Source: Prochlorococcus sp. scB241_528O2
Lineage (GTDB): Bacteria > Cyanobacteriota > Cyanobacteriia > PCC-6307 > Cyanobiaceae
Direction of reading: 5' to 3'
Assembly (NCBI GenBank): GCA_000634115.1
Contig: JFLJ01000130.1
Span: 25,702-89,701 of the forward strand
DNA: 64,000 nucleotides
The notes beneath the pieces are model-generated. The model was given only the letters and a program-made list of their open reading frames with translations, did no database searches and was not told the DNA's origin. Position 1 is the first letter of the stretch, and the number at the start of each line of letters is the position of its first letter. Of this stretch, positions 15,168 through 22,293 are shown one piece after another. A program made the translations under genes and the position numbers.

Positions 15168-15485
15168 TTAATCCCTTGTCATATCTTTCTTTTTTTTCTT
15201 CTTCTTCTTATCTTTCTTTTTCTTTTTTACCTTTTCTTTAACCTCATCAGCCTTTTTTTCAATATTATCTAGCTTATTTGAGAGTTCCTTTATAGCTTCA
15301 GATTTTTCTTCTTTGACTACATTATCTATTAAATCAATAATTTTAACTGGCTCTTCTTTAACTACAGTATCTTTTACCTCTACCGTTTTCACACCAAACT
15401 TACCTTTAATAAAATTGGCTATAAAAATAATAAATGGAATATGGGCTAGACCACCAATTACTATTTTTGTTTCTGAATAAGCCAT
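15168..15485 (-). CDS. Membrane protein with lysine-rich tail, YSETK family, copy A
   Basis: 105 residues. The N-terminal 30 (YSETKIVIGGLAHIPFIIFI) form a membrane anchor shared with the protein at 19765-20130 (YSETKVIMGGLAHVPILIFI). The remaining 75 residues are charged, coiled-coil-like and end in a nearly pure Lys run (residues 86-100). A very basic tail could bind nucleic acid, acidic lipid or the acidic tail of its paralog. Function is unknown. Confidence 0.65.
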   Translation of the reverse strand: MAYSETKIVIGGLAHIPFIIFIANFIKGKFGVKTVEVKDTVVKEEPVKIIDLIDNVVKEEKSEAIKELSNKLDNIEKKADEVKEKVKKKKKDKKKKKKKKDMTRD

Positions 15486-15675
15486 TTATTAGTTAAAAGA
15501 ACTGAGTTATTTAAGCATAAATTTATGAAATCATCTAAATTCTGATGCAAAGATATATTTGTGAAAGTAATATCTATGTTATTAATTAAATAAAACCGTT
15601 TCCATTTCTTTTTTGAGTAATTGTTTTGATTGCGATTCATAGTAAATATTGCTTTGATGTAAAAAATACTCTGCA

Positions 15676-16170
15676 ATGATTAAAGTCTTAATTACTCTTC
15701 TAACTTCATTTCTTATTTGGTTTGGCATTGTAAAAATATTTACCAAAGATAATGAGAATTCAATTAATGTTCTTTCAAGTAAATTGTTTAATGATTTTAC
15801 TTTAATCTCTCGAAATATAATTGATCTTATTGATTCTCTTTTTAAAAGCTTCATTCAAATCTATGAACTTTTAGGTACATTATTAAAAAATGTAGTTGTA
15901 ATATTTAAGTCATTGATGTCTGCTTTTATTCAATTTTTAAATCTAATTAAAATAATAGGGATTACTTGTTTATCTTTTATTTCTTTATGCAAAGGATTAT
16001 TCCAGGCATCCAGAAAAATTAATATGTTTAATACTTTTGAATTAATACTTAATGATACTGATTCTGCCAAAAATAATGTAATTAAATTGAATCAAGAAAA
16101 GGAAGAAAATAAAAATAAAGAGAGTTTTATACCCTCTTTTTTAGACCGACTTTCATTTATTAATAAGTAA
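15676..16170 (+). CDS. Hypothetical membrane protein whose C-terminus is repeat-encoded
   Basis: 164 residues with hydrophobic segments at 2-22 and about 68-110, suggesting two or three helices. The last 20 codons (KESFIPSFLDRLSFINK) are encoded by box copy 8 and its hairpin arm, so the natural end of the gene has probably been replaced by the repeat. There is no recognised family. Confidence 0.45.
   Translation: MIKVLITLLTSFLIWFGIVKIFTKDNENSINVLSSKLFNDFTLISRNIIDLIDSLFKSFIQIYELLGTLLKNVVVIFKSLMSAFIQFLNLIKIIGITCLSFISLCKGLFQASRKINMFNTFELILNDTDSAKNNVIKLNQEKEENKNKESFIPSFLDRLSFINK
16116..16159 (+). repeat. Dispersed box plus hairpin, copy 8 (within a reading frame)
   Basis: AGAGAG-TTTTATA-CCCTCT is followed by T6 and then TTTAGACCGACTTTCATTTA, a diverged box. 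It lies inside the 3' end of the 15676-16170 frame. Confidence 0.55.
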
Positions 16171-16254
16171 TTAGTACATTTTATTTTTTTTACTTTCATT
16201 AATAGAATTAGGAAGACTTTTTGCAGGCAGTATTGGGAGTAGTAATCGTTTCAT
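16171..16254 (-). pseudogene. Remnant of a secreted-protein start (MKRLLLPIL)
   Basis: A 27-codon frame, MKRLLLPILPAKSLPNSINE and a short tail. It shares GAAACGATTACTACT with 1996 onward. It looks like the start of an exported protein cut off early. Confidence 0.3.
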
Positions 16255-16261
16255 TTAAATA

Positions 16262-16603
16262 TTAAAGTCCTAAATAATTTTTCTCATATTCAGAATATTT
16301 TTCTTTAAGGAAATTAGTAAAGTCTGATATGGTGTTTTTCAACTCAAGATACTCATTTACTTCAAAGATTTTTGAAGTGGAATTAGTTAAATACAAAGCT
16401 GTTAATGGGGAATATTTAGCTACTTTTATTGATGGGAAAAACTTTATCGCCTCAGGATAAGATTCGTGCAAGTCAGACACGTAAATATTCATATCTTTTT
16501 TAAATGCAAAATATTCAGTCGCCAAAAATATCACTGTTATAGGGATGGTTAACAAAGCTCCTGATATTGAAATTCTTAAAAGATTTTTAGTAAATGATTC
16601 CAT
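16262..16603 (-). CDS. Hypothetical single-anchor membrane protein, 113 aa
   Basis: An N-terminal helix (LLRISISGALLTIPITVIFL) anchors a soluble domain rich in Tyr and Leu (YSPLTALYLTNSTSKIFEV, FLKEKYSEYEKNYLGL). No family is recognised. Confidence 0.55.
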   Translation of the reverse strand: MESFTKNLLRISISGALLTIPITVIFLATEYFAFKKDMNIYVSDLHESYPEAIKFFPSIKVAKYSPLTALYLTNSTSKIFEVNEYLELKNTISDFTNFLKEKYSEYEKNYLGL

Positions 16604-16626
16604 AAAAAAAAACTAATTGCCCCTTA

Positions 16627-16647
16627 TTTTAGATCGACTGTTAATCA
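16627..16647 (+). repeat. Dispersed box, copy 5
   Basis: TTTTAGATCGACTGTTAATCA lies upstream of the 16262-16603 gene, with no clear hairpin. Confidence 0.65.
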
Positions 16648-16760
16648 AAAGAATTATGTCATATAAATTTCATATGAGGGTTTCTTTGTAAGGAGAAAAT
16701 ACACAAAAATAAGCAATATAATATTCATAGCATAAAAACCTTGAGCGGCACTAGGGATAT

Positions 16761-16810
16761 CCAGTGTTTTGGGGCACTACGTCGCAAGTTCAAATCCTGT
16801 AGCCCCGACT
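16761..16810 (+). repeat. tRNA-Pro 3' fragment, copy 5
   Basis: CCAGTGTTTTGGGGCACTA, GCAAGTTCAAATCCTGT, AGCCCCGACT. The downstream flank (AAAGGTTTCCCAGTCTGTC, then T7) matches that of copy 3. Several changes in the T arm suggest it is older than copy 3. Confidence 0.85.
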
Positions 16811-16983
16811 CTAATAATCTAATTAATAGAAAGGTTTCCCAGTCTGTCTTTTTTTATTGTTCAAAATCTTCGGCAACGATAGCCGTCTAATTGCCGTAAA
16901 TAATTAATTTGTCTGAATTTATAAATATTAGATTTTAAATTCTGAGTATAAAGATTAATTTTAAATTAATTATTTCTTAATTC

Positions 16984-17358
16984 ATGAACGGATCCACTGC
17001 AGCATGGTTTGCTCTAATAGGATTCTTATCTCTAATAGTTTGTGGATTTATTCATCCAGAAATAAAACCAGACATAAAAAAAGGATCTATACAATCTAAA
17101 GCTCTGTTATTGATATCAATTATTGGCGCGTTTTCTTGCTTAGTAATGGTTTTACAAGGCTTTCATCTTTGGGGTTCTTGGGAACCTCCAACATTTGATT
17201 CCAGCGAAGTATCAAGAATTTCATCAAAGGCGAGAGGAAGAGGGGGAATTATTTTATTGATAATTCGTATATTTCCTCAATTCCTTGTATTTGGTTTTGG
17301 TTTTTGGGGTTGGCAGTTTAATCAATATATTCGTTTGGGGCTTTCTTTATGGAGATAA
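16984..17358 (+). CDS. Hypothetical membrane protein, 124 aa
   Basis: Three hydrophobic segments: AWFALIGFLSLIVCGF, ALLLISIIGAFSCLVMVL and IILLIIRIFPQFLVFGFGFW, with a polar loop (FDSSEVSRISSKARGRGG) before the last. There is no known family. It follows tRNA fragment 5 directly. Confidence 0.55.
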   Translation: MNGSTAAWFALIGFLSLIVCGFIHPEIKPDIKKGSIQSKALLLISIIGAFSCLVMVLQGFHLWGSWEPPTFDSSEVSRISSKARGRGGIILLIIRIFPQFLVFGFGFWGWQFNQYIRLGLSLWR

Positions 17359-17510
17359 ATCTGTATTTATTAGAATTGAATTTTTAGAAATCTATCCTCT
17401 TTATACTTCGCAATAAAGAAATTTATAAATAGATCTTTTTGCAATTTGTCTCAACCTACTTTCCTCCTCCCATTCTTCAAGTCAAGATGACATTAATTCT
17501 TTAACGCCTC

Positions 17511-17600
17511 ATGGTTTCTCTTTCGATCTTTCTAATAGCTCTTGGCATTTATGGAACACTGGGACGAAGGATTTATTCCATGTTTTATCGAAAATGGTAA
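17511..17600 (+). CDS. Possible 29-aa membrane peptide
   Basis: MVSLSIFLIALGIYGTLGRR and a basic tail (IYSMFYRKW) form one helix. The ribosome site is unclear, so the call rests on composition only. Confidence 0.3.
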   Translation: MVSLSIFLIALGIYGTLGRRIYSMFYRKW

Positions 17601-17714
17601 CGCAAAATTTTCTAAAATCTTCAAATAATTTGTCATAACATATATTTCAAGATTTAATTTTTAGACCTTTGAAAGGGAATAAAAATATATAGTAGAATAC
17701 TTTTTAAATTAATT

Positions 17715-17927
17715 TTGAAGAAATTTATTTCTCTTATTCCTTTTCTTTCGATAACAATTCTTACATTCGGATGTTCAAATAAACCATTAGAAAAAGAGCT
17801 AAAAATGCCAATGTTATATGATTCGAAAGAACAGGCAGAAAAAGAAGCCTATAAATTTGGTTGTAAAGGCGCTCATCAAATGGGTGATAAATGGATGCCA
17901 TGCAGTATGCACAAACATAAGCATTAA
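17715..17927 (+). CDS. DUF3721-like lipoprotein
   Basis: 70 residues. The first 20 form a lipoprotein signal with lipobox LTFGC. The mature part has the Cys/His pattern AYKFGCKGAHQMGDKWMPCS followed by a His-rich end (MHKHKH), which matches DUF3721 proteins of marine cyanobacteria (from memory). The GC-x-GAH-x8-PC spacing suggests metal binding. A second member occurs at 32385-32636. The frame opens with TTG at 17715, and box copy 6 follows the stop. Confidence 0.7.
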   Translation: MKKFISLIPFLSITILTFGCSNKPLEKELKMPMLYDSKEQAEKEAYKFGCKGAHQMGDKWMPCSMHKHKH

Positions 17928-17930
17928 AAA

Positions 17931-17970
17931 AGAGGGTTTAATCCCCTCTAATTTAGATCGACTATCAATC
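17931..17970 (+). repeat. Hairpin plus dispersed box, copy 6
   Basis: AGAGGG-TTTAATC-CCCTCT (17931-17949) is followed by ATTTAGATCGACTATCAATC. On the minus strand the hairpin is followed by T6, so it can terminate transcription coming from the 18.0-18.5 kb genes. Confidence 0.75.
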
Positions 17971-18003
17971 GTTTTTAATGTAGAGATTCAAGTAATAGGC
18001 TTT

Positions 18004-18183
18004 TCATTTATTTTCCTCTTGTTTTTTCTTTAGTCTTTCGTATTCAACGTGCAGAATACCTAAACGCCAAGCATCTTTGAATCCTTTTACACCGCCCATT
18101 AAAAGTTTTGCATCTAAAGGAGAATGTGACTTCATGTTCAAGAAATCTTTCTGCCAAGAATTGTCGTCCCATTTAGTACTCAT
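18004..18183 (-). CDS. Small hypothetical protein, 59 aa
   Basis: A soluble, Lys/Trp-containing protein (MSTKWDDNSWQKDFLNMKSH, DAWRLGILHVEYERLKKK). Its ATG overlaps the TAA of the DUF1330 gene (TAATG), so the two are translationally coupled. The terminator hairpin of box copy 6 lies just downstream. Confidence 0.6.
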   Translation of the reverse strand: MSTKWDDNSWQKDFLNMKSHSPLDAKLLMGGVKGFKDAWRLGILHVEYERLKKKQEENK

Positions 18184-18479
18184 TAATGAGTTACACTCCC
18201 TTCCATAATTGTGATATTTGTATCGATTGAATTAGCCCATCGTATCTTGCTTAGTTCCTGATATTCAGAACTATTGTATGCATCAATTGCAGCTTTCTTT
18301 GATTTGAACTCAATAATTACCGATAACTTTCCACCTTTCCCTTCAACAGTTTTACCATCTAGATCCTTTGCAAATACAGAACCACCTACTGACTCGATCC
18401 AAGGTTGAAATGCTTCAACATATTCAGCAAAAGCTGGGTTTGTAACTGTGGTAGTAACTAGCCAAAATCCTTTAGACAT
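18183..18479 (-). CDS. DUF1330-family protein
   Basis: 98 residues of a small dimeric alpha/beta barrel type: an N-terminal strand (GFWLVTTTV), GGSVFAKDLDGKTVEGK, then SVIIEFKSKKAAIDAYNSSE and YQELSKIRWANS, the conserved EFxSxxxAxxxYxSxEYQ pattern of DUF1330. Members are thought to be small monooxygenase-like or ligand-binding proteins; no substrate is known. It is the first gene of a coupled pair. Confidence 0.8.
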   Translation of the reverse strand: MSKGFWLVTTTVTNPAFAEYVEAFQPWIESVGGSVFAKDLDGKTVEGKGGKLSVIIEFKSKKAAIDAYNSSEYQELSKIRWANSIDTNITIMEGSVTH

Positions 18480-18547
18480 TAAATTAAAAATAAATTTTTA
18501 GAACTTTAACATGAAATATTAGTGGAAGAAGTAAGCATTTCATTTTT

Positions 18548-18730
18548 TTATCTTTTAGCTAAGTAAATTATTACTGTCATCGTTCCCATAACGACAATCC
18601 CAAAGTTCCAAATAGTTGAACTATTTCTATTAAATTGTTGAACCCAAGTTGGAATACCATCTGACATGAAAAGTAGTGTTAATCCAACTAATAAAACTAT
18701 TGGTAATCCTAAAGCTATAAATAATTCCAT
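18548..18730 (-). CDS. Small two-helix membrane protein, 60 aa
   Basis: Helices ALGLPIVLLVGLTLLFM and IWNFGIVVMGTMTVIIYL flank a loop with the segment GIPTWVQQFNRNSS. Its ATG directly follows the T-run of box copy 7 (CTTTTAATGGA), as does the short frame after box copy 1. No family is recognised. Confidence 0.55.
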   Translation of the reverse strand: MELFIALGLPIVLLVGLTLLFMSDGIPTWVQQFNRNSSTIWNFGIVVMGTMTVIIYLAKR

Positions 18731-18734
18731 TAAA

Positions 18735-18776
18735 AGAAAGGGTTTTATCTCTTAATTTTAGATCTACTGTCAATAA
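18735..18776 (+). repeat. Hairpin plus dispersed box, copy 7
   Basis: AAAGGG-TTTTAT-CTCTT then TTTTAGATCTACTGTCAATA. It lies between the SANTKNLYLK gene (copy B) and the next minus-strand gene. Confidence 0.65.
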
Positions 18777-18784
18777 GATTTATT

Positions 18785-18901
18785 TTAATAATTTTCTTTT
18801 AAATACATATTCTTAGTATTTGCACTATCTGAGGAAAAAAATAGAAATAATATGACTCCAATTAAACCTAAGAAGACAAGTATTATTTGAAAAACATCCA
18901 T
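18785..18901 (-). CDS. Small membrane protein, SANTKNLYLK family, copy B
   Basis: 38 residues (MDVFQIILVFLGLIGVILFL, then SSDSANTKNMYLKENY), nearly the same as the 1228-1344 protein. It is followed by box copy 7 and preceded by the same leader, so the whole 230-bp unit is duplicated in inverse orientation about 17.5 kb apart. Confidence 0.7.
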   Translation of the reverse strand: MDVFQIILVFLGLIGVILFLFFSSDSANTKNMYLKENY

Positions 18902-18990
18902 AATTAAATTCCTTAATTATGTTTCTACTACAAACTTAGCAGTATTCTTATTTTTCAAAAAGAGTAAATCTCCTTAATTATTTATGGAAT
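18902..18990 (-). promoter_or_regulatory. Conserved leader of the SANTKNLYLK family, copy B
   Basis: Reads TAATTAAGGAG, TTTACTCTTTTT, AATACTGCTAAGTTTGTAG, then ATAATTAAGGA before the ATG, matching 1150-1227. Confidence 0.55.
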
Positions 18991-18998
18991 AGTTACTT

Positions 18999-19109
18999 TT
19001 AAAAATAAGGAGTATAAGGTACTTCTTCTGTTTTCATTGATTCACCATAGTAACTTTGCGCAATTTTCATCAATAACCAGTAGAAGAAATTAGCCAATGT
19101 TTTCTGCAT
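18999..19109 (-). CDS. Small hypothetical protein, 36 aa
   Basis: MQKTLANFFYWLLMKIAQSY with tail EEVPYTPYF. An amphipathic or membrane-surface helix is likely. No family is recognised and support is limited to frame and composition. Confidence 0.35.
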   Translation of the reverse strand: MQKTLANFFYWLLMKIAQSYYGESMKTEEVPYTPYF

Positions 19110-19185
19110 AAGAATCTCTATAGCTATTACTATTCAAATCAGAATATCTAAATAAAACAACGTAGAAAATACTTATTTAAAGTTA

Positions 19186-19362
19186 TCAATCTATTTTGGG
19201 AGCCTCATTAATATCTTTTTCCCAAACCCTAGCGAGTTCTCTTAGTAGAGTTTTTACTTCCATATCTGTAGCACCAGTTTCATCTTGGAATTTAGTGCAA
19301 ATGACTTTAATTTTGTCAAAAGCTTGCTCAAGTAATATTGTTTTTTGATCTGGATTCGCCAT
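19186..19362 (-). CDS. Small helical hypothetical protein, 58 aa
   Basis: A soluble alpha-helical protein (ILLEQAFDKIKVICTKFQDE, EVKTLLRELARVWEKDI). Its ATG directly follows the stop of the 19363-19548 gene (TAAATG), so the two form an operon of probably interacting helical proteins. Confidence 0.6.
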   Translation of the reverse strand: MANPDQKTILLEQAFDKIKVICTKFQDETGATDMEVKTLLRELARVWEKDINEAPKID

Positions 19363-19548
19363 TTAATTTTTATCTACTACTTCTCCGCCATACTCTCTTG
19401 CTATTACATCTAAACACATAAGAATATCTTTATTTTTTAATAAATCTGTCTCACTCAAATACCTAAGAAGGGTTCTTATTTGCTCAATAGTGTTTTCTTG
19501 TAATTCCTTCATTAATACTTTGTTGCTATCTGCCAATAAGGATAGCAA
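19363..19548 (-). CDS. Small helical hypothetical protein, 61 aa
   Basis: A predicted helical protein (KELQENTIEQIRTLLRYLSE, ILMCLDVIAREYGGEV). The start may be the internal Met13 (MKELQ). It is coupled to the next gene. No family is recognised. Confidence 0.55.
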   Translation of the reverse strand: MLSLLADSNKVLMKELQENTIEQIRTLLRYLSETDLLKNKDILMCLDVIAREYGGEVVDKN

Positions 19549-19764
19549 CTAAATATTTTTCTATAAATAACTGTAATTTTCTAGAGTTTATATTTATGTA
19601 AATAGATTCGCACAGTTCTTCTTCAACAAATACGACTAATTCCTCTTTACCATGGAAAGAAGAGGAATTCTTTTAGGTAAACTTCTAATCTTTCCAGCTA
19701 AAGGTTCATAGACCTTATGATGAAACAGAAAACTCAAAAAAAGAGGAATTAACTATTTTTACTT

Positions 19765-20130
19765 TTATTCTGCTTCCTCTTTAACCTCACTTTCTTTTTT
19801 CTCTTCCTCTTTAACCTCACTTTCTTTTGTCTCTTCCGCTTTTACTTCCTCTTTAACCTCACTTTCTTTTATCTCTTCCTCTTTAACCTCACTTTCTTTT
19901 GTCTCTTCCGCTTTTACTTCCTCTTTAACCTCACTTTCTTTTGTCTCTTCCGCTTTTACTTCCTCTTTAACCTCACTTTCTTTTGCCTTTGGCTCTTTCG
20001 TTTTAACTTCAACTACTTTTACTTTTTCTGCCATAGCGGCAAACTTACCTTTAATTAAATTTACTATGAAGATTAATATTGGTACATGGGCTAGGCCACC
20101 CATTATTACTTTAGTTTCTGAATAATACAT
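19765..20130 (-). CDS. Membrane protein with Glu/Lys repeat tail, YSETK family, copy B
   Basis: 121 residues. The N-terminal 30 form a membrane anchor shared with 15168-15485 (YSETKV-MGGLAHVP-LIFI, then KGKF). The tail from residue 38 is a degenerate tandem repeat of ESEVKEEVKAEETK, encoded by 42- and 24-bp DNA units. It is a long, highly charged and probably disordered or single-helix rod. Unequal repeats suggest length variation between strains. Function is unknown. Confidence 0.65.
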   Translation of the reverse strand: MYYSETKVIMGGLAHVPILIFIVNLIKGKFAAMAEKVKVVEVKTKEPKAKESEVKEEVKAEETKESEVKEEVKAEETKESEVKEEEIKESEVKEEVKAEETKESEVKEEEKKESEVKEEAE

Positions 20131-20347
20131 TTTAAGTTAATTAGAACTGGAATATTTAAGCATAAATTTAATTTAATAAGTCCTTACATTAAGTTGATAT
20201 TAATAGAAAATAATTAATCGCTAGAACGAGTACTTTTGCACTACTTCATCTAGGTAAGGTTTAATCATTTATGTATTATCTAAGTTAAAGATGATCCTTG
20301 TAAAAATTACTAATTAAGTTAACTATGTAATAGCCGATACTTTTTTT

Positions 20348-20743
20348 ATGAACTTTAATAGATTTTTTTCTTTAAATTTTCTTGCTAAATTACTTTTAAG
20401 TGCGATTTTTGTAAATGCCATACCGAGTAAGATTACTGACTTTGGAAGTCAAGCACAATATATAACAACCAAAGGATTTCCAGAGCCTCTTTCTAATCTT
20501 TTGTTAATTGGAGCAATAGCACTCTTAATTAGCGGTTCAATTCTTTTAATTTTTTCAAATAAAACCAAACTTGCGTGTTCTCTGCTACTAATTTTCTTAG
20601 TCCCGACAACGATTATTTTTCATTTAGTGCCTCTTCAATTTATGGCAATTACTCGAAATCTATCATTAATAGGAGGATTACTAATAGCTATTGATAAAAC
20701 GAAGGTTAATTCTTTAAATCAAGATAAAAAAACAAGCATCTAA
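20348..20743 (+). CDS. DoxX-family membrane protein
   Basis: 131 residues with four helices and the DoxX pattern: N-terminal LLLSAIFVNAIPSKI, then YITTKGFPEPLSNLLLIGAI, and GSILLIFSNKTKLACSLLLI. DoxX-like proteins are membrane partners in redox or stress systems, mostly without tested substrates. It is isolated on the plus strand. Confidence 0.7.
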   Translation: MNFNRFFSLNFLAKLLLSAIFVNAIPSKITDFGSQAQYITTKGFPEPLSNLLLIGAIALLISGSILLIFSNKTKLACSLLLIFLVPTTIIFHLVPLQFMAITRNLSLIGGLLIAIDKTKVNSLNQDKKTSI

Positions 20744-20766
20744 AGAAATTAAATATTCTGATTTAA

Positions 20767-21041
20767 ATGAAGATAATTAGTCTTCCTGTATTATTTCGAG
20801 ATAAATTTATTAATTTCTAGGCTGATCTAGTGTGGGACCAAACATTTAGACACAATTTATTTGAAGATTGTTTGGTTATTAATTTAGTTGGAGAGAAATC
20901 CGACAAAAAAAACTTTTATTAATCCCACAATGTGCTGCTCTTAGTTTACCTCTGCTTTTAATACCGAAAAATATTGATGTTTTATATGTTGGGCAAACTA
21001 CAAGAGCAATGAATGATCTTTTAAAAAATAACAATGATTAG
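20767..21041 (+). pseudogene. Frameshifted hypothetical gene
   Basis: The frame reads MKIISLPVLFRDKFINF, an in-frame TAG, then ADLVWDQTFRHNLFEDCLVI and NLVGEKSD. After a frameshift at a run of A it continues KLLLIPQCAALSLPLLLIPK and NIDVLYVGQTTRAM to a stop. Protein-like sequence on both sides of both lesions argues for a recently dead gene. Family unknown. Confidence 0.5.
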
Positions 21042-21186
21042 TAACGACGATTTGATAGCTTTTGCATTTGCTTTCGGTGTTATGAGAAAGATTCTAAAAC
21101 AGAAAATGTGTCTTCAAATGACTTATTATTTAATTAAGATCTAGGCATACCTGTATAATCTATTATTGTATAAATTATCTTTTCCA

Positions 21187-21636
21187 ATGAAAAAAATTAT
21201 ATATATATTTGCATCCTTATCTTTTTTATTCAACATATCAAACGAACCTATTTTTGCAGGACCTTTTGGTGATGAGATGGCTAGATGCTTGGTTACATCG
21301 ACTAACAAAAGAGATAAAGCTAAATTGGTAAAGTGGGTTTTAAAAGTTTATGGAGAGCATCCAGAAGTTTCTAATATGGTTAATTTATCAGAAAGAGAAA
21401 AAAATGTTATTGATAAAGATGTAGCACAAATATTTACTCGTTTATTATCTGAAGATTGTGCCGATGAAACTAAAAAGGCTTTAGATTATGAAGGGGATAA
21501 AGTTATGTACACAGCTTTTTCAGTCTTAGGTCAAGTAGCAGCAAAAGGTTTTAATGAGCATCCTAATGTTGCAAATTCGATGAATAAATTTATTGAACTT
21601 ATTGATACTGAAAAATTAGATTATTTAAATAAATAA
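21187..21636 (+). CDS. Secreted helical hypothetical protein
   Basis: Starting at MKKIIYIFASLSFLFNISNE, an export signal with a likely cut near FAG-PFG, the mature part is alpha-helical and has two Cys (MARCLVT and SEDCADE) that could pair. An upstream TTG at 21166 is in frame, but the ATG gives the better signal peptide. A terminator hairpin follows. No family is recognised. Confidence 0.65.
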   Translation: MKKIIYIFASLSFLFNISNEPIFAGPFGDEMARCLVTSTNKRDKAKLVKWVLKVYGEHPEVSNMVNLSEREKNVIDKDVAQIFTRLLSEDCADETKKALDYEGDKVMYTAFSVLGQVAAKGFNEHPNVANSMNKFIELIDTEKLDYLNK

Positions 21637-21640
21637 AAAA

Positions 21641-21662
21641 TTAAGGCCGACAAATGTTGGCT
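21641..21662 (+). terminator. Intrinsic terminator-like hairpin
   Basis: GCCGAC-AAAT-GTTGGC flanked by TTAA sequences, just after the stop of the secreted protein. The T-run is short (TTAATTTGT). Confidence 0.5.
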
Positions 21663-21739
21663 TAATTTGTCATAAGAAGCTCCGATCAATAAGACTTAAA
21701 AATAGCAATAGCAGAAAAATGATTTGCTGCAAATAGGTT

Positions 21740-21790
21740 GTCTAGTATTTTGAACACTTATTATAAGGTTCTAATCCTTTAGACCCGAAT
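21740..21790 (+). repeat. tRNA-Pro 3' fragment, copy 6 (degenerate)
   Basis: GTCTAGTATTTTGAACACTT, AAGGTTCTAATCCTTT, AGACCCGAA. It aligns along its length with copy 5 despite many changes. Confidence 0.6.
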
Positions 21791-21860
21791 TGGAGTAACA
21801 TTTGCAAGTTTTATTTTTCTCACTTATGGATTAAGTAGTTCAATAACAACTATAAGTTAA

Positions 21861-21944
21861 ATGGAATCTATATATGTAATTGTTTTTATTACTTGCTTTG
21901 TTTATTTAATTTTTGACTCATTCAAAAATATAAATATTAGATAG
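21861..21944 (+). CDS. Possible 27-aa membrane peptide
   Basis: MESIYVIVFITCFVYLIFDS and a short tail make one helix. The rest of 21945-22293 holds a protein-like fragment without a start (FIKDSQIWGSSFAEHQLLF), suggesting decayed sequence. Confidence 0.25.
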   Translation: MESIYVIVFITCFVYLIFDSFKNINIR

Positions 21945-22293
21945 ATTACTAATGCTTTTTACCAACAAATAAGAATTTCCTTCTTATATAAAAGAATACT
22001 AATGTGGTTATTATCATTACAGGCGGATGAAAGGATATTGAATTTAGATATTCGAAGAAATCAAAGGGTTCCAAAATTTTTGCTCATAATTTTTTAAAAC
22101 TATATCCCAGCTTTCAATTTTTGATTGATTTAAATAGATCAATATCTTGTATAAAATGTTAGTTAAATTTTTCTTATCTATATATTACCTACAAATATTG
22201 CTGAATTTATAAAAGATTCCCAAATATGGGGATCAAGTTTTGCAGAGCATCAGCTATTATTTTGATTAAGAAAAAACCAATTTATTAAAGAAA

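Noticed and set aside
15461-15854. Two overlapping minus-strand frames of 71 and 90 codons
   Set aside because: They lie opposite the start of the better-supported 15676 gene, overlap each other and have poor ribosome sites.
5566-16810. Full-length tRNA genes
   Set aside because: Each site has only the anticodon loop to the acceptor 3' strand; no D arm or 5' acceptor strand is present upstream.
17818-18033. 71-codon plus-strand frame
   Set aside because: It is out of frame within the DUF3721 lipoprotein gene and then reads through a hairpin and a box repeat.
19765-20000. Tandem DNA repeat as a stand-alone satellite
   Set aside because: The units stay in frame within a gene whose anchor has an independent paralog.
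21034-21140. Relative of the 1517-1999 gene (NDDLIAFAFAFGVM)
   Set aside because: The match is about ten residues and the rest needs a frameshift; too weak to annotate.
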